A stretch of DNA of 18,571 nucleotides from Marinagarivorans sp. UBA5868 (lineage in GTDB: Bacteria; Pseudomonadota; Gammaproteobacteria; Pseudomonadales; Cellvibrionaceae). The notes under the pieces are model-generated. The model was given only the letters and a program-made list of their open reading frames with translations, ran no database searches and had not been told where the DNA came from. The stretch covers positions 3,506 through 22,076 of the forward strand of contig DJFQ01000104.1 of assembly GCA_002432095.1 (NCBI GenBank), read 5' to 3'. Of this stretch, positions 1 to 7,451 are shown piece by piece (within the stretch, counting starts at the first letter, position 1; every line of letters starts with the position of its first letter). Both the position numbers and the translations under genes were made by a program.

Positions 1-1
1 T

Positions 2-142
2 TTCTGTAAATGTCACGGCTCAAAATTCGACTTGGCCGGCCGCGTATTTAAAGGTGTGCCAGCGCCGATAAATCTGGAAATTCCACCGCACAAGTATCTC
101 AGTGATACCGTAATTCTTATCGGCGAAGATCAGGAGGCATGA
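2..142 (+). CDS. petA: Rieske iron-sulfur subunit of cytochrome bc1, C-terminal fragment
   Basis: The last 46 codons of a Rieske protein enter from the left edge in frame 2 and stop at TGA 140-142. They begin FCKCHGSKFDLAGRVF, which is Rieske box II: one Cys and one His that ligand the 2Fe-2S cluster, plus the Cys that forms the usual disulfide with box I. The following GVPAPINLEIPP is the conserved Pro loop near the end of the family. The protein is membrane-anchored with a periplasmic cluster that passes electrons from quinol to cytochrome c1. Box II reads CKCHGS where most bc1 Rieske proteins have CPCHGS. The Shine-Dalgarno of the next gene (AGGAGG, 132-137) lies inside this coding sequence, so the two genes form one operon. 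The N-terminal Tat signal/anchor and box I are outside the window. Confidence 0.95.
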   Translation, partial: FCKCHGSKFDLAGRVFKGVPAPINLEIPPHKYLSDTVILIGEDQEA

Positions 143-146
143 TCCA

Positions 147-2204
147 ATGACAAAGTGGCTTGGTGGTCTGTGGAGTTGGATTGATTATCGCCTTCCAGTA
201 CAGCGCGCGTGGGATACCCACATGGGCAAGTACTACGCTCCGAAAAATTTTAATTTTTGGTACATCTTTGGTGTGCTTTCACTGTTGGTTTTGGTCAATC
301 AATTACTCACTGGTATTTGGTTGACGATGAACTATGAGCCTTCTTCGGAAGGGGCTTTTGCGTCTGTGGAATACATCATGCGGGACGTTCCGTATGGCGA
401 CATTCTTCGTTACATGCACTCTACGGGTGCCTCCGCATTTTTCGTCGTTGTCTATATGCATATGTTCCGCGGCTTGATGTACGGTTCGTACAAAGCGCCA
501 AGGGAACTCGTATGGATTTTCGGGATGTTGATCTACGTGGTGCTGATGGCGGAAGCCTTTATGGGATACGTATTACCCTGGGGGCAGATGTCGTATTGGG
601 GCGCGCAGGTGATCGTAAACTTATTTGGCGCGATTCCGGTGGTGGGTGAGGATCTGGTGCAATGGGTTCGCGGCGATTATTTGATTTCTGGTGCGACACT
701 CAACCGGTTTTTTGCTTTGCATGTTGTGGCTTTGCCAATTGTTTTATTAGCTCTGGTAGTGCTGCACATTTTGGCCTTGCATCAGGTTGGTTCGAACAAT
801 CCAGACGGCGTGGAAATCAAGAAACATAAAGATGCCAACGGCGTTCCGCTCGACGGCATCGCATTTCATCCTTACTACACCGTTCATGACATTGTCGGCG
901 TGACCGTATTTCTATTTGCATTTTGCGGCATTATTTTCTTCGCACCAGAAATGGGTGGCTTTTTCCTTGAATACGCCAATTTTGAACAAGCGAACGGACT
1001 CAAAACCCCGGAGCATATTGCCCCTGTTTGGTATTTCACGCCGTTTTACGCGATGTTACGTGCGGTCACCATCGACATAGGGCCGTTGACTTCCAAGTTT
1101 TTGGGCTTTGTTGTAATGGCAGCGGCGATTGCAATTTTGTTTGTATTACCTTGGCTCGATAAAAGTCCGGTTAGATCCATTCGCTACAAAGGCACTTTCA
1201 GTCGTGTGGCCTTAATTGTATTTGCTGCGGCATTCGTAATTCTCGGCTATTTGGGTGTTAAACCCTCTACCCCAGGGCGTACGATTTTGGCGCAGGTATG
1301 TACGGTCATTTATTTCGCTTACTTTATTGCCATGCCATTTTGGACGCAGCGAGAAAAATGCCTGCCGGTACCGGACCGCGTCCGCATGAACGGATTGAGC
1401 AAAGGTTTAGTTTTCGGCGGCTTGGCATTGTTTGTGGTGTTGGTGATTCTTCCAATCAAAGCGGTGGGTGCTTCAGAGGGTGGACCTTGCGGAGCTGTGC
1501 CATGCATTGAACCGCATAAGCCTTTTGATATAGAAGACAAAGAGTCGCTGCAGAGTGGTCTGAAATATTTCGTCAATTACTGCATGGGTTGCCACAGTCT
1601 GAACTATTCACGCTATGGTCGGGTGGGTGAAGATCTCGGAATTCCCGAGCAGGTGATGTTGGACAATATTATTTTCACTGAGCAAAAAATCGGTGAGTTG
1701 ATGACCATTTCCATGAGCGCGCAAAAAGGCAAGCAGTGGTTCGGCGCGGCACCTCCAGATTTAAGCTTGGTAGCGCGTTCACGTTCACCGGAATGGTTAT
1801 ATACCTACTTGCTGACGTTTTATCGGGACGACACACGTCCGACAGGCGTTAACAACAAGGTATTTGCCAATGTGGGTATGCCGCATGTGATGTTGGAACT
1901 TCAAGGCCTGCTTGAATGCGCACCGGGGCCGAAAGTTGATAGTCATGGCCACGCAGAGCGTAACGATGTAGGTGAATCTGTTAACGTACCTTGTGGCACG
2001 TTAGCGCCCGGCGCTATCAAAGGGTCGCTCGGCGAAGAGGAGTTCGAGAAGGTGGTTTACGACATGGTGAACTTTCTTGAGTATGTAGCTGAGCCGGGCG
2101 CTGCCGATCGTAAGCGAGTGGGCATTTACGTCATGTTGTTCCTTCTGATTCTGTTAATGTTCGCGTGGTTATTGAACCGTGAATACTGGAAGGACGTTCA
2201 TTGA
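147..2204 (+). CDS. petBC: Fused cytochrome b - cytochrome c1 of the bc1 complex
   Basis: One uninterrupted 685-residue frame carries both subunits of ubiquinol:cytochrome c reductase, as in the fbcH arrangement of Bradyrhizobium. Residues 1-413 are cytochrome b. Heme ligands are His91/His105 in helix B and His192/His207 in helix D (spacings 14 and 15), and the Qo motif is PVWY (293-296). Residues 414-442 form a signal/anchor segment with a plausible signal-peptidase site after VGA (Ala442). Residues 443-685 are cytochrome c1: heme motif CMGCH (479-483), Met578 in NVGMPHV as probable axial ligand, a likely disulfide pair Cys591/Cys616, and a C-terminal membrane helix ending EYWKDVH. The start follows AGGAGG (132-137) by nine bases. 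The internal ATG at 1386 has no Shine-Dalgarno and no stop precedes it, so c1 is probably made as part of a polyprotein and cleaved on export. In Pseudomonas the two are separate genes. Confidence 0.95.
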   Translation: MTKWLGGLWSWIDYRLPVQRAWDTHMGKYYAPKNFNFWYIFGVLSLLVLVNQLLTGIWLTMNYEPSSEGAFASVEYIMRDVPYGDILRYMHSTGASAFFVVVYMHMFRGLMYGSYKAPRELVWIFGMLIYVVLMAEAFMGYVLPWGQMSYWGAQVIVNLFGAIPVVGEDLVQWVRGDYLISGATLNRFFALHVVALPIVLLALVVLHILALHQVGSNNPDGVEIKKHKDANGVPLDGIAFHPYYTVHDIVGVTVFLFAFCGIIFFAPEMGGFFLEYANFEQANGLKTPEHIAPVWYFTPFYAMLRAVTIDIGPLTSKFLGFVVMAAAIAILFVLPWLDKSPVRSIRYKGTFSRVALIVFAAAFVILGYLGVKPSTPGRTILAQVCTVIYFAYFIAMPFWTQREKCLPVPDRVRMNGLSKGLVFGGLALFVVLVILPIKAVGASEGGPCGAVPCIEPHKPFDIEDKESLQSGLKYFVNYCMGCHSLNYSRYGRVGEDLGIPEQVMLDNIIFTEQKIGELMTISMSAQKGKQWFGAAPPDLSLVARSRSPEWLYTYLLTFYRDDTRPTGVNNKVFANVGMPHVMLELQGLLECAPGPKVDSHGHAERNDVGESVNVPCGTLAPGAIKGSLGEEEFEKVVYDMVNFLEYVAEPGAADRKRVGIYVMLFLLILLMFAWLLNREYWKDVH

Positions 2205-2291
2205 TACCGAGTGCCGGCCTGACCGGCGTTCATCACGAAATGTGCGCATGCTGCCTTTGGCATCGCTGGAATTGTCTGGAGTAAAAAGATA

Positions 2292-2927
2292 ATGGTAGGT
2301 GCGGCCAAACGATCTGCAGCGGCACTTTTCTCCGATGCCAAGGGGCACTACAGTCATCGGGTTCGCATGGTGCTCGCGGAAAAGGGCGTGGGAGTCGAAA
2401 TCGTCACGGTGGATCCACAAGATCTGCCGCGCGAATTGAGCGAAGCCAATCCGTATCATTCTCTGCCGACCCTTATGGATCGGGATCTCACGATTTACGA
2501 ATCACGGGTAATGATGGAGTATCTCGATGAGCGCTTTCCGCATCCACCACTACTTCCTGTATATCCCGTAGCGCGGGCGGAAATCCGTCAGTATATGCAT
2601 CGGGTGGAGCAGGACTGGTGTCCGCTGGTGGATACGCTGCTGCGCAGTCGCAGTAAGGATCAGCTGGCCAATGCTCGCAGAGAACTCACGGAAAGCCTTA
2701 TTAGCATTGCACCTATATTTGCCGATAAGCCTTTTTTCATGAGTCCGGATTATTCCCTTTTGGACTGTTGCCTGGTGCCGATTCTGTGGCGTTTGCCGAG
2801 CCTCGACATACACCTTCCGCGCACGCGCCAGACCGAGCCTCTTTTGGATTACATGCAACGCATATTCAATAGAGAGTCATTTCTGGCAAGTCTTTCCGAT
2901 TGGGAAAAATCCATTCACTCCGTGTGA
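2292..2927 (+). CDS. sspA: Stringent starvation protein A
   Basis: 211 residues with a GST-like fold. An N-terminal thioredoxin-like half (about 10-90) contains [14 protein letters not shown] and the NPYHSLPTL cis-Pro loop. A helical C-terminal half contains [24 protein letters not shown]. SspA does not act as a glutathione transferase; it binds RNA polymerase and, in E. coli, supports stress survival and late-gene transcription of phage P1. The surface PHP pocket needed for that activity is present (Pro83-His84-Pro85). The ATG at 2292 follows TGGAG (2277-2281) with ten bases between. The gene sits 87 bases after the bc1 genes and 25 bases before sspB, the same order as in Pseudomonas. It is probably cotranscribed with sspB; I see no clear promoter in the short gap before it. 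Confidence 0.95.
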   Translation: MVGAAKRSAAALFSDAKGHYSHRVRMVLAEKGVGVEIVTVDPQDLPRELSEANPYHSLPTLMDRDLTIYESRVMMEYLDERFPHPPLLPVYPVARAEIRQYMHRVEQDWCPLVDTLLRSRSKDQLANARRELTESLISIAPIFADKPFFMSPDYSLLDCCLVPILWRLPSLDIHLPRTRQTEPLLDYMQRIFNRESFLASLSDWEKSIHSV

Positions 2928-2952
2928 CGGAAACGCTACGAGGTTAGCTGCA

Positions 2953-3354
2953 GTGAACAAGTCCACCATGACGTCCAGTCGTCCGTATTTTATTCGCGCT
3001 CTTTATGACTGGATCGTGGACAACTCTCTGACCCCTTACTTGGTGGTATTTGCCCGCGCAGATGGTGTTGAAGTGCCGCAACAGTATGTCAATAAAGAAG
3101 GTCAGATCGTGCTCAATATCGCCCCCAGAGCGGTGATAGGGCTTGATCTTGGTAATGCCGGGGTACGCTTCAGTGCTCGGTTTGGTGGTATTCCGACGGA
3201 TATCTTTGTTCCGTGCCACGCGGTGTTGGGCATTTATGCGAAGGAAAATGGGCAGGGCATGATGTTTGAGCCAGAGCCATCGGCACCCCCACCTCCGAAC
3301 ACACCCGAACCAAGTGCGGCGGATAAGCGGCCAAGTTTGCGAGTTATTAAATAA
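2953..3354 (+). CDS. sspB: ClpXP protease specificity-enhancing factor SspB
   Basis: 133 residues. SspB binds ssrA-tagged polypeptides and hands them to ClpX for degradation. The folded substrate-binding domain spans about residues 8-108 (SSRPYFIRALYDWIVDN... and the FGGIPTDIFVP...VLGIYAKENGQGM core). It is followed by a flexible Pro-rich linker (PEPSAPPPPNTPEP) and the ClpX-docking tail RPSLRVIK at 126-133, nearly the same as the E. coli tail. I chose the GTG start at 2953 because GAGG (2940-2943) lies nine bases upstream. An ATG at 2968 would give MTSSRPYF, closer to homologues' N-termini, but has no Shine-Dalgarno. The true start is therefore one of these two and changes only five residues. 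It pairs functionally and transcriptionally with sspA. Confidence 0.95.
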   Translation: MNKSTMTSSRPYFIRALYDWIVDNSLTPYLVVFARADGVEVPQQYVNKEGQIVLNIAPRAVIGLDLGNAGVRFSARFGGIPTDIFVPCHAVLGIYAKENGQGMMFEPEPSAPPPPNTPEPSAADKRPSLRVIK

Positions 3355-3532
3355 GGTATCGTTGTTTGCATCGATGGGTCTTATAGCGAAAAAATCTGAA
3401 GTATTCCTTTAGATGAAAAAACTGTCTTATCGTCCTAAGCGCACCACAGCTCTATTCAGTCTGTTATCCCGTACAATCCGTCCCACGGCTTCTTTGTTAT
3501 AACTTTAATAAATGCGAGATCGGGAGGGTGTT

Positions 3533-4150
3533 ATGGCAATTCTGCAGCATACATTGGGCATTCTTCTTCGGCCGAATACCGAATGGGAAGTTATTCGCAA
3601 CGAAAAGAATTCATTTATTCAGGTATTTGTCAGTCATATCCCTTTTTTGGCCCTCATCCCAGCGATCTGCGCCTATATCGGTGTGACACAAGTTGGTTGG
3701 GCGGTTGGTGGCGGCAGCGTAGTTAAACTCACGCCCGCCAGCGCCGCTTCTCTTTGTGCTTTGACTTATGTGGCGTTACTTACCGGCGTTTATCTGCTTG
3801 GAGAATTCATCAACTGGATGTCCAAAACCTATGGCGTATTGGGTGATGACGCTAAGCGCCATTACGAGAGCACCGCCTTAGCGGTATATGTTTCTACACC
3901 TACCTTCATCGCTGGTTTTGCGATGTTGTATCCGCATTTATGGTTTGTGGCTGGCACCATAGGCTTGGCAGCGGTCTACTCGGTTTACTTGATCTATCAA
4001 GGAATTCCGATCTTGATGAATATCAGCAAAGAGCAAGCGTTTATGTACGCAACCTCTGTTGTAACTGTCGGCTTGGTATTAATGGTATCTACCTTGATCG
4101 CAACGGTAGTGATTTGGGGAATGGGTATCGGCCCCGTTTATGTGAATTGA
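3533..4150 (+). CDS. Yip1-family inner-membrane protein
   Basis: 205 residues from the ATG at 3533, chosen because GGGAGGG (3522-3528) lies four bases upstream. An in-frame ATG at 3512 would add seven polar residues and lacks such a site. The protein is mostly hydrophobic, with about five membrane spans near 30-50, 70-92, 112-134, 136-158 and 172-197. The N-terminal LLRPNTEWEVIRNEK and the middle GEFINWMSKTYG...AKRHYESTALAVY resemble bacterial Yip1-domain proteins (the family of yeast Yip1, PF04893), whose function in bacteria is unknown. It is 176 bases after sspB, and the next gene starts close to its stop, so the two may share a transcript. Family assignment is from sequence pattern; no enzymatic motif is visible. 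Confidence 0.8.
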   Translation: MAILQHTLGILLRPNTEWEVIRNEKNSFIQVFVSHIPFLALIPAICAYIGVTQVGWAVGGGSVVKLTPASAASLCALTYVALLTGVYLLGEFINWMSKTYGVLGDDAKRHYESTALAVYVSTPTFIAGFAMLYPHLWFVAGTIGLAAVYSVYLIYQGIPILMNISKEQAFMYATSVVTVGLVLMVSTLIATVVIWGMGIGPVYVN

Positions 4151-4151
4151 C

Positions 4152-4706
4152 TTGGCAGCGTCTGCTTACCTTGGATTAAAGCCAGCTATGGAATGTCCCG
4201 ATATTCTGGACTTTGAAGCGTCCGGTTTTGGTAGTGAGAGTTACCCCATTGAGGTGGGGTATTCTCTGAGATGCGGGGAGCGGTTTTGCATGCTGATTCG
4301 ACCCGAACCGACTTGGTTGTTTTGGGATGAGCGTGCAGAGGCGGTTCATGGCATCAGTCGCGAGTTATTATTGCGCTCGGGGCTAGATGTTGTACAAGCC
4401 TGCGACGAACTCAACCGCCGATTGTCTGGCCGTACACTCTATTCAGACGCCTGGGTGGTCGATAAGGAATGGCTAAACAAGCTGTTTGCTGCTGCGGGTT
4501 TACAGCCATCGTTTCAATTAAGCGCAATAGAAAACATTCAAAGTGAATGTCAGTACTTTATTTGGGATAAGGTGCGGAGCAGTTTGTTGAGCGAGTCTTC
4601 GGATCCCCGTCACCGCGCCAGCTCCGACGCGGAATTTATCCAACGTGTATTCAGGCAGACTCAAGAATTATGCTTGCAGCCACGACAACAATTGGAAATG
4701 GGCTGA
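4152..4706 (+). CDS. Small DEDDh-type 3'-5' exonuclease-like protein
   Basis: 184 residues if the TTG at 4152 is used, or 172 from the ATG at 4188 (MECPDILDFEAS). Neither has a strong Shine-Dalgarno, so the start is uncertain. The frame carries a full DEDDh set: Asp20 and Glu22 in DILDFEASGFG (Exo I), Asp104 in YSDAWVVDKEWL (Exo II), and His154/Asp159 in HRASSDAEF (Exo III), numbered from the TTG. HGISRELL between Exo I and II is also typical of the RNase T / DNA polymerase III epsilon superfamily. The expected reaction is two-metal 3'-5' removal of nucleotides from RNA or DNA; the substrate cannot be told from sequence. The stop is only five bases from the stop of the convergent peptidase gene. 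It may be cotranscribed with the Yip1-family gene before it. Confidence 0.75.
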   Translation: MAASAYLGLKPAMECPDILDFEASGFGSESYPIEVGYSLRCGERFCMLIRPEPTWLFWDERAEAVHGISRELLLRSGLDVVQACDELNRRLSGRTLYSDAWVVDKEWLNKLFAAAGLQPSFQLSAIENIQSECQYFIWDKVRSSLLSESSDPRHRASSDAEFIQRVFRQTQELCLQPRQQLEMG

Positions 4707-4711
4707 GTTCG

Positions 4712-6628
4712 TCACTTAATTGTGGCGTGTTGCCCGTTGCTTAGGGGCGGTACTGGGCAGTCCAGACAGTCTGCGATGGCGCGGAACAACTCCACCTCTT
4801 GCGTCGTTACAGTACCATCGGATTCCATAGCGGCTGCCAATCCTTTTAGCAGGAGCGGTTTATCCAAAGGACGCAATTGTTCTAACTCCTTAAGCGCACT
4901 ATCTAGATCGGCAACCGAAAAAGACCGGTTTATTTCTTTTTGTAGACTGATGCTGGTTTGGCGCTCTGCCGCCGCAATCGCGCCAGCAAAAGCGAGGTCG
5001 TTTAAATCCCGACATGCGGAAATAAGCAGTATCTGCACAGAATGTTGGGCCTCGCTCAAGCGTCGAGTGCCGTTTAAAACCTTGTTTTCATAGCTGCTTG
5101 TGACGATGCGGTACAAACACCATTCGAATAGAGAAATCTCTTCATCCGCTTTAATCAAACGAATCAAATCTTTTTTAAATGTTTGATATTGGTTTGCCGA
5201 AAGTGTTTTCAGTGCGGGCAAAGCAAGATCAAGAACGCGCAGATTGTCCGAACGCACAAGGGCAGTCATGTCGTGTCGCAGCTCTTCCATGGCTCTTAAC
5301 GTAGCCTGATCGAGTGATGCTCGCAGAAGCTGCCACTGTTTCTGCTGTGTGGCATTGTTGGCGCGGTCCATTAGTAACCAAAAAATCAGCGCTCGACAGC
5401 TAAAAGGTTCATGCGCCGCTGCATGAACACGCTGTGGCAGGCCGAGCAAAAATACCTGGGCTGCATCAATCTGCTCGGGGGTCACATTTCCTACTTGCGC
5501 CACTGCCGCCACCATGCTGCCGCCCGCCGCTATTGAATCCAGCTTGCCAGCAGCTGGCTCTCGGGTGTCTTCGGAGGCACCAAAAGCCAGCGGTTGTGGG
5601 GCGATCATGTTGCCGTCCCAGCGCGGCTGGATTTTGCGGATACGCTGGGTAAGCGGCGGGTGAGTGGCCATCATAAAGCCGAGCAGGCTCCTGATTCCCT
5701 GGCTGAAATACATATGACTAAATTCTGCGGCTCTGGAGTTCTGCAGCAGTGCGTGTTCGCTGTGGCCGCCAATCTTCTTCAGCGCGTTGGCAATGCCGGA
5801 TGGATTGCGGGTGAATTGAACCGCAGAGGCATCGGCGAGAAATTCCCTTTGACGGCTGACGGCTGCTTTAATGAGGTTGCCGAAAAACACTCCGCAGTAG
5901 CCCAATACAACAAACGCCAAGCCGAGTCCCAGTTGAGCGCCCTGATTTTTACGGTTGTGTCGCGATGAGGATCGCAACAGCATGGAGCCAATCAAGCCGA
6001 TAAGCAGAATGCCGTGCAGAATGGCTACCAGGCGCAGATTGAGCCGCATGTCCCCGTTGTGTATGTGGCTGAACTCGTGGGCGATGACGCCCTGCAGCTC
6101 GTCCCGGCTGAGCAATTCGATGCAGCCGCGGGTGACGCCAACTACAGCGTTGCGACGGTCTGTGCCCGCGGCAAATGCGTTAATTCCGGCTTCATCAAGA
6201 AGATAGACTGGCGGAACCGGATTGCCGGAGGCGATCGCCATTTCCTCCACAACATTGAGAACCTTGCGCTCCATCGCGTTGCTTGTGTTGGACAATATGA
6301 GTCGACCTCCCAAGGCTTCCGCAACGCGCCGACCGCTACCGCCAAGCTGCAGCATTTTAAAAATAGACCCGCCTAGCACCACTGCGAGTACACCAGCCGC
6401 GGCGTAGTAGAGGAGGTCGGATTGCAGAACTCGCCAAAAGCGCTCGCTCCAGGGTATGTGCATGTTGGCGGCAAGGCTGGGCGAATCTATGGGCTGCTGG
6501 GTGAAATGCAGGATCAGGCTGATGGCCCACGCCGTCATTAAGATCAGACAGAGCACAGCAGCTGTCATCAGGCCGACCAGCACTAAAGTGTTGCGCCGCG
6601 CTCGTTCTTGTTCGGCAAAGAAATTCAT
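4712..6628 (-). CDS. Membrane-bound M48 family zinc metallopeptidase
   Basis: 638 residues, reading right to left. Membrane spans lie near 13-40, 73-93, 201-217 and 232-255. The zinc site is HEFSH (His184, Glu185, His188), with the third ligand Glu262 in REFLADASAV; this matches HtpX/M48 proteases. The peptidase core ends near residue 335 (THPPLTQRIRKI). The long remaining half is unlike HtpX and is mostly helical. It ends in a segment like the TerB/DjlA N-terminal fold (LLLKGLAAAMESDGTVTTQEVELFRAIADCLDCPVPPL). It lies 43 bases downstream of lemA, a common bacterial pairing, so the two are probably one transcript and may act together on membrane or envelope proteins. The substrate is unknown. 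I see no strong Shine-Dalgarno before the ATG at 6628, which suggests coupling to lemA or weak initiation. Confidence 0.9.
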   Translation of the reverse strand: MNFFAEQERARRNTLVLVGLMTAAVLCLILMTAWAISLILHFTQQPIDSPSLAANMHIPWSERFWRVLQSDLLYYAAAGVLAVVLGGSIFKMLQLGGSGRRVAEALGGRLILSNTSNAMERKVLNVVEEMAIASGNPVPPVYLLDEAGINAFAAGTDRRNAVVGVTRGCIELLSRDELQGVIAHEFSHIHNGDMRLNLRLVAILHGILLIGLIGSMLLRSSSRHNRKNQGAQLGLGLAFVVLGYCGVFFGNLIKAAVSRQREFLADASAVQFTRNPSGIANALKKIGGHSEHALLQNSRAAEFSHMYFSQGIRSLLGFMMATHPPLTQRIRKIQPRWDGNMIAPQPLAFGASEDTREPAAGKLDSIAAGGSMVAAVAQVGNVTPEQIDAAQVFLLGLPQRVHAAAHEPFSCRALIFWLLMDRANNATQQKQWQLLRASLDQATLRAMEELRHDMTALVRSDNLRVLDLALPALKTLSANQYQTFKKDLIRLIKADEEISLFEWCLYRIVTSSYENKVLNGTRRLSEAQHSVQILLISACRDLNDLAFAGAIAAAERQTSISLQKEINRSFSVADLDSALKELEQLRPLDKPLLLKGLAAAMESDGTVTTQEVELFRAIADCLDCPVPPLSNGQHATIK

Positions 6629-6671
6629 AGTGTGAGTCTAAGGCGCGCCGCCTTGGGGCCGCGCACGCATC

Positions 6672-7268
6672 TCAGAAGGAAACTTTGGGAGCCTGCTGAA
6701 TGGCGACTCGGTCTTCGAATTCCAGCAACTTTGCGTCGAGGCTGTGGCCGAACAGGTTGGCGAACATGACGGGTGGAAAACTCTGACGGTAGGAATTGTA
6801 TTCGGTCACAGAGTCATTAAATGCCTGGCGGGCAAACGCAACTTTGTTTTCGGTCGAGGTGAGTTCTTCGGAGAGCTGCATCATATTCTGATTGGCTTTG
6901 AGATCTGGATAAGCTTCCATCACCACATTCAAGCGTCCTAAAGCGTTGCCGAGCATCGCTTCTGCACCGGCCAGGTTCTGCATAGCTTCGGGATTGCCTG
7001 GATTTGCTGCAGCGGATTTTAACCCCGCCAATGCGCTGTTGCGTGCGGCGATAACGGCTTCGAGGGTCTCCCGTTCGTGTGCCATATATGCCTTGGCGGT
7101 TTCCACCAAATTGGGGATTAAGTCATAGCGTCGTTTTAGCTGGACTTCGATCTGCGCAAAGGCATTCTGGTAGCGGTTTTTCAGCGCCACCAATTTGTTG
7201 TAGATCGCGACTACATACACAATCAGGCCGACAACAACGATCAGAGTGACAATGGCGGAGATGCTCAT
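6672..7268 (-). CDS. lemA: LemA family protein
   Basis: 198 residues. One N-terminal membrane span (about 4-24) is followed by the LemA signature YNKLVALKNRYQNAFAQIEVQLKRRYDLIPNLVETAKAYMAHE and a long helical domain. The family forms a helical bundle on the outer face of the membrane; no enzymatic role is established. The ATG at 7268 is preceded on the minus strand by AAGGGA at eight bases, which supports the start. The following M48 peptidase gene is 43 bases away on the same strand. LemA-M48 pairs are frequent in bacteria, so LemA may be an accessory or substrate-presenting partner of the peptidase; that is an inference from context. It is divergent from the thiolase gene across a 183-base gap. 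Confidence 0.93.
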   Translation of the reverse strand: MSISAIVTLIVVVGLIVYVVAIYNKLVALKNRYQNAFAQIEVQLKRRYDLIPNLVETAKAYMAHERETLEAVIAARNSALAGLKSAAANPGNPEAMQNLAGAEAMLGNALGRLNVVMEAYPDLKANQNMMQLSEELTSTENKVAFARQAFNDSVTEYNSYRQSFPPVMFANLFGHSLDAKLLEFEDRVAIQQAPKVSF

Positions 7269-7301
7269 AGCGGTAATCCCTTCATTTGTTATGTTTGGCG
7301 C

Positions 7302-7330
7302 AGTCTAACCATAGACGGTGGTAAAACCAA
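7302..7330 (-). promoter_or_regulatory. Possible lemA promoter
   Basis: On the minus strand, TTGGTT (complement of 7325-7330) lies 17 bases before TAGACT (complement of 7302-7307). Spacing is ideal for sigma-70, but the match is only 3/6 and 4/6. It would start transcription about 30 bases before the lemA ATG. Confidence 0.3.
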
Positions 7331-7381
7331 GGAGCGGGAAAAAGGGCAGTGAAACCTGTGTTGCGGCATCTAATTCATCGG

Positions 7382-7406
7382 TTGTGTCACAAAACCATAC
7401 TAGAAT
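7382..7406 (+). promoter_or_regulatory. Possible thiolase promoter -10 with adjacent palindrome
   Basis: TAGAAT (7401-7406) matches the -10 consensus at 5/6 and lies 45 bases before the thiolase ATG. No good -35 is found at 16-18 bases. Eight bases upstream sits the perfect 11-base palindrome TTGTGTCACAA (7382-7392). Its position over the spacer and -35 region suits an operator or an activator site replacing a weak -35. No regulator can be named from sequence. Confidence 0.35.
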
Positions 7407-7451
7407 CGCCGAACTTTTATTGTTATCCAATTGCGACCAACAGGAGGTCTT

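Noticed and set aside
2213..2227. GCCGG/CCGGC hairpin after the cytochrome gene
   Set aside because: Only five pairs and no T-run; too weak to call a terminator.
3352..3394. Imperfect inverted repeat (ATAAG...CTTAT with inner ATCG/CGAT) after sspB
   Set aside because: Mismatched inner loops and no T-run; could be chance.
3413..3502. 29-codon frame MKKLSYRPKR... between sspB and the Yip1-family gene
   Set aside because: No Shine-Dalgarno before the ATG, no recognisable similarity, and a frame this short is expected by chance.
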